From positions 1-32,310 of IMG/VR virus record IMGVR_UViG_3300017742_000056: a DNA stretch of 32,310 nt; one strand, given 5' to 3'. The DNA is from a virus. Shown piece after piece: positions 1 through 7,116 of this stretch (position 1 is the stretch's first letter; each line of letters begins with the position of its first letter). The notes beneath the pieces were generated by a model. The model worked only from the letters and a program-made list of their open reading frames with translations. It was not told where the DNA came from and ran no database searches. Made by a program: the position numbers and the translations under genes.

Positions 1-1385
1 CCCCTGTCAGCTAATGATTTACGTGCTTGCTCTATTTGAGTATTAATTATCTGTGCATTCGCATTGGTTGTATCCAGTAGCTGTTCCCCAGAGGATCGTA
101 GTATTTCTGGTTGTGTCTGAGCTTTTTTCTCCATGCTCTTCTGCACACTATCGGGAAGCGAAGTAGCTAGCTCGTTTGCATTAGCTAGGGCTAAAGATAG
201 AAGCCTGTAGTCCTCTGGGCTTTTCTTTCTTAGCTCTATCATCTGCTGGCTAAATGGATTAACTGCTTTCTTGTATTCAGTTATTTTTACGCCAGTGTTT
301 CTTTCAAAGTTTCTAAACTCGCGGACAACTTCTTTTCCCGCACGACCCAACCTACGGCTTATTGGCGTTAGAACCTTGGAAGCAAACTCCTTAAAGCTAT
401 TGGGGTCGGTAACTGCCAGTTGCTGAAGACTTTCCGCTTCTGGGATAGATCCGTTTTGCATAGCAATTTCAGCCATAGGACCCCCAATATCTGGGTCAAT
501 GACATCCTTGGCATTAATGCTTCCATCCTTTACACCAGCCTCCAGCCTGTCTGATTGCGTCATAGCACGATCAACCGTATCAATGCCAGCATTTACTCCT
601 CCACCAACCAAGAAGCCTATAACGGCGGACTCAGCCATGCCCTGAGTGATTGGGCGATTGGGGTCATACTTGCTTACATATGCGGAAATTGCATTGATTA
701 TCCCAGACTGCGTAACTTCCGTTGCGGCTTCACCTAAACCAGCACTTGTATACTGAGCAATGCGTTCCATTACTTTACCAGCGGGTATAGGTCCCTTCGA
801 GAAAGGGCGAAGTATCATTCCCGCACCCAGTTTTTCAGCTAGAGCAATGGGAATAGCACCGATAGCCCCCGCCTTGTTGGATTCAGCCATCTGTTCATCA
901 GTAGCATTTTCCGAAGTTATGCCCTGCGTTCCCAAGTAATCGTCGCGAACTTGCTGACCAGCGGATGCCAAAAAGAATCCATTAGCGGCTACTTTAGCTA
1001 TCATATCTCCTCGTCTGGATACAATTGCCGCGGCTAGATATGGTAGAGTGCTTCCAAGCCCAGAAGCCAGCTTATATGCAAAATCGCTTTTAACGGACTC
1101 AGGGGCATCCCCCATAATTACATCGTTTACATCCGTCCTGATTTCAGCTATGTTCCTAGCTAGGTCATAATCACCAGTAACTGAACCAATAGCAGAAGCA
1201 AGTCCCTCGGTTGCACCTATAGTAATGTCCGCACCCGTAGCTGGGATAGCTCTTAGATAATCACCCACGGTGGGCTTATCTATCATTGCTTCTTCGTATT
1301 CTTCTTGCGATAGAATTTTAAAACCAGATGGCTTTTTTTCGCCAGCTACTCCGTCATACTCCTCTTGGGTAAGTATTTTAGCCAT
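1..1385 (-). CDS. Large hypothetical virion-associated protein, 3' end outside window
   Basis: This open frame begins with an ATG at 1385 and runs without a stop to the window edge, so only the first ~461 residues are visible. The N-terminus holds two copies of a short motif, KILTQEEYD (residues 3-11) and KILSQEEYE (about residues 23-31). An Ala/Gly-rich stretch with several hydrophobic segments follows (for example LGSTLPYLAAAIVS and ANGFFLASAG), and then a charged helical region. I recognise no enzyme motif in the visible part. The gene lies 15 bp downstream of the 683-aa gene at the far end of the leftward structural block. In podovirus-like genomes that place usually holds internal virion (ejection) proteins, so that role is inferred from position and size only. 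Confidence 0.6.
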   Translation of the reverse strand, partial: MAKILTQEEYDGVAGEKKPSGFKILSQEEYEEAMIDKPTVGDYLRAIPATGADITIGATEGLASAIGSVTGDYDLARNIAEIRTDVNDVIMGDAPESVKSDFAYKLASGLGSTLPYLAAAIVSRRGDMIAKVAANGFFLASAGQQVRDDYLGTQGITSENATDEQMAESNKAGAIGAIPIALAEKLGAGMILRPFSKGPIPAGKVMERIAQYTSAGLGEAATEVTQSGIINAISAYVSKYDPNRPITQGMAESAVIGFLVGGGVNAGIDTVDRAMTQSDRLEAGVKDGSINAKDVIDPDIGGPMAEIAMQNGSIPEAESLQQLAVTDPNSFKEFASKVLTPISRRLGRAGKEVVREFRNFERNTGVKITEYKKAVNPFSQQMIELRKKSPEDYRLLSLALANANELATSLPDSVQKSMEKKAQTQPEILRSSGEQLLDTTNANAQIINTQIEQARKSLADR

Positions 1386-1400
1386 ATTTTTTAAAACTTA

Positions 1401-3452
1401 TTATGGTTTTTCGTAACCAGTATGCTCGTAATTTCCGTCTGGATATATTTTGAATATTCTTCCATCATCTGCCTTAACTCTAGCATAACCATTTGTATCT
1501 GTTTTGGCTATAGTAGTAAGTTCTTCGTAATTGTCCATTACATCCGAGGGGGGCTGTAAGAAGAATTCCGAACCCTCCATTTGTTGAAGTTGAGCATACT
1601 TGGGACTGCTTGGGTTTAATATATCGTCAGTAAATGTTCCAGTGCCATCTTCCCTGAACAAACCAGTTTCTGCATCATAAGTCAAACCCAAGTCCGATGC
1701 TGTGTCAATAAACTTGCTAACCTTAGAGGGGTCTGGACGCTCTGGTGCTTCAGGCAACAGTTTTCTTCTCTTTAGTTCTAGGTCAGCTTCCGCTGTAGAT
1801 ATATCAAGTTGATCCTTAATGCGATCAACGTCCTGTTGATAGCTATCATTTCTCCTTGTTTGCATTCCATCAGCAATAAACTGCTTTTTCTCAGCACCCC
1901 TTAGACCATCGCGGTCGGCTTCTGCTCCAAGTGCTTTTTCCTGTTGCTGTCTTGCTCTGTTTTCTTTAGTAGCTGGAACAGTTTCTCCTCCTACCCTAAT
2001 ACTTACTCCTCCGCTTTCTTTTCGGGCTTCTCTTTCACTCTCCATGACAATACGATTGGATTCGTATTCGCGTTTGCTTTGCTCTTGGCGTTCATTGCGT
2101 TCCCTATTAACAACATCCAATTGGGATTCTCTTCCTAGGCTAGCTGGATCAATAACGCCATCCTTAACGCCCTCTTGATAGATACGCATTATTTCTGGAC
2201 TAAATTCTTCCGAATAACCAGTTTCTGGATCAAAGGTTCTTCCAACGGAGTTTGCTAATAAACTAGCTTTGTTTTCCATTTCTGGAGTCATCTCTTTGCC
2301 ACTTTCCTTAAAGTCCTTAAAATCAACACGCATTTTTGCTTCAAGATCATTCATCTTTGGTTTTCCTGAACCCCCAGATAAAGTCGGACTATCTGCATTC
2401 TGGCTAGCAAAATAGTTAGCCATTAATTCCTTGGACTTCTGCTCTTTTTCCGCTGTGCTTAAACCAGATTTTCTCATTTCATCAAACTGTTGAGTAAGTT
2501 GCTCTTGAGAAATTTTAGGCTGAAGCGTAGATGATAGAGGCAATTGAACAGAACCCTGTGTTCCCTCTACGTCTTGATATTCACCCATGGGCTTAGAGTA
2601 TTCGTTGGCTGTTCCAGCTACTCTGGCTTTCTCAAAGGAATCAATTTCTTCTGGAGTCATTGTCCTTGAAGTTCCGTCACTAAGTTTGCCTTTAGTGCTT
2701 CCGTCTCGCATTAAAGCCGATCCCTCAAATTGATTTGATAAACCACTGGGGGTAGGAACAGCGGGAGCAACTGGTGCTTCGGTTGGAGCAGGTGCTTCGG
2801 TTTGAGCGGGTGCGGGAGCATTTCCACCAGCCCTAATGTTAAAGGGGGTGTATCCGTTGAGTCCCAATGATGGCTGTTCAGAAAATTCACCTTTGTTTAA
2901 GGGCATTTCAGTTCCTTCAGCCCTAGCTTTTGCCCTAGCATCATTTAAATCCAATTGGGCTTTCATCTGATCTGGACTCAATACATTGGGTTGATCTGGC
3001 TTTATAAACGGTAGGTTAGAAACGAATGTCCCAGCCGCATTTTGCATTCCGCGAACAAGAGGATTGTCTAATACTGGAGTATCCCTGTATTGTTCTTCAA
3101 ATTCTTGCCCAAGTCTGAATCCCCCAGTAGCTGAAGCCTCTGCAATTAATGCTCTAGTTCCAGCTACGCCCTTCAGGACTCTAGGAATTCTTCCCAATAC
3201 AGGCACTTTAGATAGTGGGCTAGTTACAACACCACCACCAGCACCTAATCCAAATTGCATCGCGGCATTCTTTGCAATTTCTTTAGTTACATCCAACGTC
3301 CCAGAAACTGCATCCTTGCTAAAGTTTTTAAGTCCCTCTAGGGTAGGGTTATCTGAACCCCCGTAGTCCTTAGCGGATGCCGCTTTTGCCGCATTAGCTA
3401 GGTTCTGTTGATCTTTGGGTAGCAGTTTTTTGTTGTTTTCTTCTTCAGCCAT
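1401..3452 (-). CDS. Hypothetical structural protein, probably internal virion
   Basis: A 683-aa protein that I cannot assign to a family. Residues ~30-110 contain a Gly/Ala-rich, partly hydrophobic region (QFGLGAGGGVV). Residues ~210-235 are a Pro/Ala-rich linker made of repeated APAPTEAP-like units. The rest is charged, Gln/Glu/Arg-rich and probably helical (for example RNERQEQSKREYESNR). The C-terminus is more globular, with many Tyr, Asp and Gly. Size, low complexity and position beside another large protein at the end of the structural block fit an internal virion or ejection protein, but no motif proves it. An extended -10 sequence lies just upstream of the ATG, which has no Shine-Dalgarno sequence. 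Confidence 0.55.
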   Translation of the reverse strand: MAEEENNKKLLPKDQQNLANAAKAASAKDYGGSDNPTLEGLKNFSKDAVSGTLDVTKEIAKNAAMQFGLGAGGGVVTSPLSKVPVLGRIPRVLKGVAGTRALIAEASATGGFRLGQEFEEQYRDTPVLDNPLVRGMQNAAGTFVSNLPFIKPDQPNVLSPDQMKAQLDLNDARAKARAEGTEMPLNKGEFSEQPSLGLNGYTPFNIRAGGNAPAPAQTEAPAPTEAPVAPAVPTPSGLSNQFEGSALMRDGSTKGKLSDGTSRTMTPEEIDSFEKARVAGTANEYSKPMGEYQDVEGTQGSVQLPLSSTLQPKISQEQLTQQFDEMRKSGLSTAEKEQKSKELMANYFASQNADSPTLSGGSGKPKMNDLEAKMRVDFKDFKESGKEMTPEMENKASLLANSVGRTFDPETGYSEEFSPEIMRIYQEGVKDGVIDPASLGRESQLDVVNRERNERQEQSKREYESNRIVMESEREARKESGGVSIRVGGETVPATKENRARQQQEKALGAEADRDGLRGAEKKQFIADGMQTRRNDSYQQDVDRIKDQLDISTAEADLELKRRKLLPEAPERPDPSKVSKFIDTASDLGLTYDAETGLFREDGTGTFTDDILNPSSPKYAQLQQMEGSEFFLQPPSDVMDNYEELTTIAKTDTNGYARVKADDGRIFKIYPDGNYEHTGYEKP

Positions 3453-3464
3453 AATTATTATCCT

Positions 3465-3473
3465 ATTGTATCA
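3465..3473 (-). promoter_or_regulatory. Candidate extended -10 promoter for the two leftmost genes
   Basis: On the minus strand this reads TGATACAAT, an extended -10 element (TGnTAnAAT), in the 36-bp gap between the oxygenase gene and the 683-aa gene. The 5' leader would be only about 6-8 nt. There is no convincing -35 box. The same TGnTAnAAT pattern occurs in two other gaps of the leftward block. Confidence 0.35.
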
Positions 3474-3488
3474 TAAATTGTTTAAATT

Positions 3489-4037
3489 TTAGTTCTCTCT
3501 CCACCACGATGTTACTATATATTTTTTTCCTAATTTGACTTTTTCGCCACTATGAATTTTTGAACTATCTGGCTTTCCTTTGCGTAAGTTGTTCCAAGTT
3601 ATAGCTTTGTATTTTTTAGGATGTATTTCCGTTTTTAAGTTTTTAAAATTTGTAGTGCCACCAGTAAAATCATCATTTAAATAGAACATAAAAGTGTGAG
3701 TTCTATTTCCTGATTTTAAACAGTTTTCGTTGTAGTTTTCTCCCGTAAAACAATCGTAATGTTCTTTAAAATATTGACCTGCTTCATACCTTTGTCCCTG
3801 TAGGATTTCACCCTTAGAAATTGGAACATTTAAATATTTAGCAATCCTCCGATGAATTTTTTTTACAACAGGATTTTTGCTATCCAACATTGCCGAGCAT
3901 GACGTTCTGGCAGTATTTGTTTTATTGCGTTGATCTCCAGAACCCGCAACCGTAGACTTATAAGCAAATTTATCAATTAAATCCATCAGGTAATCAGCTT
4001 CTGATTTATCTATAAAATTTTCTATTTCCTTTATCAT
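3489..4037 (-). CDS. 2-oxoglutarate/Fe(II)-dependent dioxygenase (prolyl 4-hydroxylase-like)
   Basis: A 182-aa protein with the double-stranded beta-helix signature of the 2OG-Fe(II) oxygenase superfamily. The iron-binding HxD is H93-Y94-D95 (in FKEHYDCF), the distal histidine is H162 (in IHSGEKV), and a basic residue near K171/K172 (LGKKYIV) is placed to bind 2-oxoglutarate. The segment HTFMFYLNDDFTGGTTNF (about 114-131) is the typical core strand pair. The length fits a single catalytic domain. Such enzymes hydroxylate protein side chains or other small targets; the substrate here is unknown. It sits between structural genes, 7 bp from the 145-aa gene upstream, so it is probably made late and could modify a virion or host protein. 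Confidence 0.85.
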   Translation of the reverse strand: MIKEIENFIDKSEADYLMDLIDKFAYKSTVAGSGDQRNKTNTARTSCSAMLDSKNPVVKKIHRRIAKYLNVPISKGEILQGQRYEAGQYFKEHYDCFTGENYNENCLKSGNRTHTFMFYLNDDFTGGTTNFKNLKTEIHPKKYKAITWNNLRKGKPDSSKIHSGEKVKLGKKYIVTSWWREN

Positions 4038-4044
4038 TAATTAC

Positions 4045-4482
4045 TTAGACACTGGGGAACTTTTTGTTTAGATATTCTCTTCTTTTCTTACAACCCCCGC
4101 AAGCCTCAATATTAGTTCCAGCTATTGAGTCTATTTTTCTTGCTATGGGTTTTGCAAATTTTTCAACTACGTCTCCCAATCCTCTAGTTTTTTGTTTGGA
4201 TTTAGAAGAATTATTTTTTAGTTTAAGAATTGTTGATTCCAAAGAATCATACACTTCATCTCCCCTTACAAAATTAAAGTTTATTATTTTTTTCTCAGGA
4301 TGAAATAAGAAATAGCGAGGGTTATGTATTTTAGTTGCATATACTTCCCAACCTTCCTCAATTATTTTAGAATCTTTTTCTAATCCAACCAGTCCGTAGT
4401 CTTCCTTTTTTAACAATTTTAAATCTCCAAAAATATTTTCCACTACAATTGCCTCCATTATATTTTCACTTATGTATTCCAT
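4045..4482 (-). CDS. Small phage protein with C-terminal CGGC motif
   Basis: A 145-aa protein. The C-terminal third contains GLGDVVEKF (about 101-109) followed by ACGGCKKRREYLNK (127-140). A CxxC next to an Arg-rich LN segment recurs at the ends of small phage proteins in structural regions, and it could bind zinc or another metal. The N-terminal part is mixed alpha/beta (EGWEVYATKI, RYFLFHPEKK) and I do not recognise it. The gene starts 12 bp after the stop of the repeat-rich 710-aa gene and is followed by the oxygenase, so the three are probably co-transcribed. Function unknown. Confidence 0.6.
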   Translation of the reverse strand: MEYISENIMEAIVVENIFGDLKLLKKEDYGLVGLEKDSKIIEEGWEVYATKIHNPRYFLFHPEKKIINFNFVRGDEVYDSLESTILKLKNNSSKSKQKTRGLGDVVEKFAKPIARKIDSIAGTNIEACGGCKKRREYLNKKFPSV

Positions 4483-4494
4483 TTTTAGTATTTA

Positions 4495-6627
4495 TTATAC
4501 TTTTTTCCAGTCGTTACAATTATCTTTTGAATTCCAATCAATTATTAAACCAAGATTTCCTATAGCATGAAAGCCCTCGGTTACTGGTAAAGTTACACTT
4601 TCCATTTCTTGCCAAAAATCTTGTGGATTGTCTCGAAAATCATCCTCGTTGGAAGACCTATTGTTGTATCGATCTACAATTTTTCCAAAATCCTTTGTAT
4701 TTGCATCCGCAACAAAAGGAATTCTAACTTTTTTTATTGTGTAACTATTAGGTGGGTCATTGAATTTTCTTTGGTATAAGTTGTATCCAAAAATATATGA
4801 AAACCCCACTATTAAACCATATAATTTAACCGCAAGTTTTGGTTTTGCTCCGTATAACGTTGCAGTTCCCTGTTTGTAAAATGATTTGTTCATCTTCCAT
4901 GATCCATAAGCACCCCTTTCTTGTCCAGCTGAACCCCCATAATTGGTAACAGAATGCTCCCGAACTGTATATTCAAACTCTTTATACCTTCCAGACCCAT
5001 TTGTGTTATAATCCGACCACAACTGACTTGATCGAATGGGGTTTTTCATTACTATTTTAGTCCCCTGATATCCAGAGTTTCCATCCTTGCAACCAGTGGC
5101 TACGCATGGTGATCCACATGTTCCTACGTCTGTTTCCCGATGGCATTTCCATTCATCTGGTTCATCCTCATCATTTTCACTATCCTCATTGGACTCTCCA
5201 TTGTCATCGGCGAGAGCTTGATCGTCATCGGCGGCTTCATCTTCAGCAATTATATCTTCTAGCTTCCGCACCTCATAAGTTACAGTTTTTGTTATTGATT
5301 GTTGTATGCTTGATGGTTCATCGTCTTCCTCCGATGAGTTATCACAACTCCCGCCTACCCCGCACCCCTTTCTTGATGTATACCCCCCATACCGAACTTC
5401 TGTTTTTAATTTATACGGATCGTCGCCAGAAGAAGGCGAGTCATTATCATTTCTGCTCGTGTCGGGATTGTAACTCACTGAGGAAGTAGTATCTTCTAAC
5501 GGAGATGAGCTACTTCTGCTTTCTGATTCTTTTAGTGCCGCGTATTTTTGCTGGGATACAGACCTGAATCTTGCATATGTAATATTAGCTTCAAGTCCTC
5601 CACTGGGTTCTAGTCCTCCACTGGGTTCTAGTCCTCCACTAGGTTCTAGTCCTCCACTTGGCTCAAGTCCTCCACTTGGCTCAAGTCCTCCACTGGGTTC
5701 CAACCCACCGCTGGGTTGTATACCACCGCTGGGTTGAAGACCTCCGCTGGGTTCTAGACCGCCACTTGGTTGTATACCACCGCTGGGTTGAAGACCTCCG
5801 CTGGGTTCCAGACCCCCGCTGGGTTGAAGTCCCCCGCTGGGAGTTATGCCCCCGCTGGGTTGAAGTCCCCCACTTGGTTGTAGTCCCCCACTTGGTTGTA
5901 TACCACCGCTTGGTTGCAGTCCACCGCTGGGTTCAAGTCCATCACTGGGTGTTATGGTTGGGTCGTAGCCATCATCATCTATACCACCTTGATCTTCACC
6001 ATTTCTGTATGCTTCTTTTTGTGCCTCACAGTCGTCTAACAATGCTTGTTGAGCCGCCAATTGAGCTTCAGATAGGGCGGTAAATTTATCGCTCCAGTCC
6101 GCAGTATCGTCATCCATAAGAGCATCGACGTAAGAGTCTGCCATTGCACCATATGCCTTAGCTTGAGCATCCAACAAGTTCTGCATTCGTTCATCACAAG
6201 CTTTTTGTATATCGTCTAAACCAGTATCTTCGTCTTCTTCACCTATTGTGGGGGGGTCTGTAGTAACAGGAGGATCATCTTCGTCTTCTGGGCATAATCT
6301 TGCTCCACCCCCCGATGGTAGAAAGTTTGTTCCGCAATAACTACCTGACCAATGTTTGTTTGAAAATTGCACACGCATCATGCACCGCGAGTATTTCTCT
6401 TTATACACTTTATAAATAAAATCCCTCGACCCGTCCGCATTTCCGCTCCTGTTTGACGCAAAACTAACTTGAATAGTGCTAGGAATAGGCTTGGGTGAAC
6501 TATAGCTAACATCATTGTCCTCTCTAGAAACATAGAAAGGTTTTGAACTCGGACAATCAAGACAAGAAAATTGACCTTCACTAAAACCTCCTATTGAGGT
6601 GGCAGGAGTTTTATAATCGGTTCCCAT
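4495..6627 (-). CDS. Repeat-rich structural protein with 19 PSGG hexapeptides
   Basis: A 710-aa protein in three parts. The N-terminal ~110 residues have paired Cys and strand-like segments. An acidic coiled-coil region follows (about 112-215, DEDDPP to LDDCEAQKEAY). Next comes a tract of 19 contiguous hexapeptides of form (L/I)(Q/E/T)PSGG at residues 231-344, preceded by one degenerate unit. The second half is Ser/Asp/Glu-rich, with Cys clusters near GSPCVATGCKDG. It ends in a more globular domain with many Tyr and aromatic residues. The PSGG tract is a flexible or extended stalk by its composition. Position among fibre-like genes suggests a tail or surface appendage protein. I cannot name a family. 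Confidence 0.6.
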   Translation of the reverse strand: MGTDYKTPATSIGGFSEGQFSCLDCPSSKPFYVSREDNDVSYSSPKPIPSTIQVSFASNRSGNADGSRDFIYKVYKEKYSRCMMRVQFSNKHWSGSYCGTNFLPSGGGARLCPEDEDDPPVTTDPPTIGEEDEDTGLDDIQKACDERMQNLLDAQAKAYGAMADSYVDALMDDDTADWSDKFTALSEAQLAAQQALLDDCEAQKEAYRNGEDQGGIDDDGYDPTITPSDGLEPSGGLQPSGGIQPSGGLQPSGGLQPSGGITPSGGLQPSGGLEPSGGLQPSGGIQPSGGLEPSGGLQPSGGIQPSGGLEPSGGLEPSGGLEPSGGLEPSGGLEPSGGLEPSGGLEANITYARFRSVSQQKYAALKESESRSSSSPLEDTTSSVSYNPDTSRNDNDSPSSGDDPYKLKTEVRYGGYTSRKGCGVGGSCDNSSEEDDEPSSIQQSITKTVTYEVRKLEDIIAEDEAADDDQALADDNGESNEDSENDEDEPDEWKCHRETDVGTCGSPCVATGCKDGNSGYQGTKIVMKNPIRSSQLWSDYNTNGSGRYKEFEYTVREHSVTNYGGSAGQERGAYGSWKMNKSFYKQGTATLYGAKPKLAVKLYGLIVGFSYIFGYNLYQRKFNDPPNSYTIKKVRIPFVADANTKDFGKIVDRYNNRSSNEDDFRDNPQDFWQEMESVTLPVTEGFHAIGNLGLIIDWNSKDNCNDWKKV
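5596..5937 (-). repeat. 18-bp tandem repeat array (19 units) encoding (L/I)xPSGG
   Basis: Nineteen in-frame 18-bp units encode hexapeptides such as LQPSGG, IQPSGG and LEPSGG. The six units at the C-terminal end of the tract are all LEPSGG, while the others alternate Q, E and T. This suggests recent expansion at that end. Codons vary between units, so the array is under protein-level constraint as well as prone to slippage. Confidence 0.9.
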
Positions 6628-6635
6628 GATTATAT

Positions 6636-7115
6636 TTACATATAAAGAGAGCTAGCCATAAGGAAATTATTTTCCCCACAGGAAAAAAGAGTTAAGCCAC
6701 CAGAACGCAATATTTGAACAATTTCTCCTTCATTGGAAACTGATCCAATGACCGTAACAGCCTTAGTTCTTGATACACTTCCCTTGGAAGTTGATATATT
6801 AGCACTTGAAGGTTGACCGTCTTCATCAATTGTTACATTTAAATAAAGAGTTTTTCCGTAACTGAATTCTGTTGCTCTGTCAAGGTCTATGTCAACTTGA
6901 GGAGGAGAAATTGGGGCTTCGCTTGAACCAGTAACCGTTCCATAGGATACAACTACTTTTTCAGCTGTATTGCCCCTGCTATAATGTATTCTAAATCCAT
7001 GATCTTCTCCCCTTCGTGGTTGAGGGTTTTCTTGAGTAGACTCGGTTGACCCTTCAAATTTTGTAATTGATAATTTTGATGGAAACCAATCTCCTACTGG
7101 AAAATTTTTATTCAT
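6636..7115 (-). CDS. Hypothetical structural protein
   Basis: A 159-aa protein starting with MNKNFPVGDWFPSKL. The open frame extends further upstream to 7184, but that part overlaps the end of the 733-aa gene. The ATG at 7115 lies one base after that gene's TAA, which fits coupled translation, so I chose it. The sequence is rich in Ser, Thr, Val and Gly with alternating hydrophobics (FRIHYSRGN, VIGSVSNEGEIVQIL), which suggests a beta-rich fold. It ends in a hydrophobic segment (SGGLTLFSCGENNFLMASSLYM). Its place between two tail or fibre-like genes suggests a small structural component. Function unknown. Confidence 0.5.
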   Translation of the reverse strand: MNKNFPVGDWFPSKLSITKFEGSTESTQENPQPRRGEDHGFRIHYSRGNTAEKVVVSYGTVTGSSEAPISPPQVDIDLDRATEFSYGKTLYLNVTIDEDGQPSSANISTSKGSVSRTKAVTVIGSVSNEGEIVQILRSGGLTLFSCGENNFLMASSLYM

Positions 7116-7116
7116 T

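Noticed and set aside
5658-6083. Plus-strand open frame opposite the PSGG array
   Set aside because: It is the antisense of the 18-bp repeats, which keep a frame open by periodicity; its protein is repetitive Trp/His/Arg noise.
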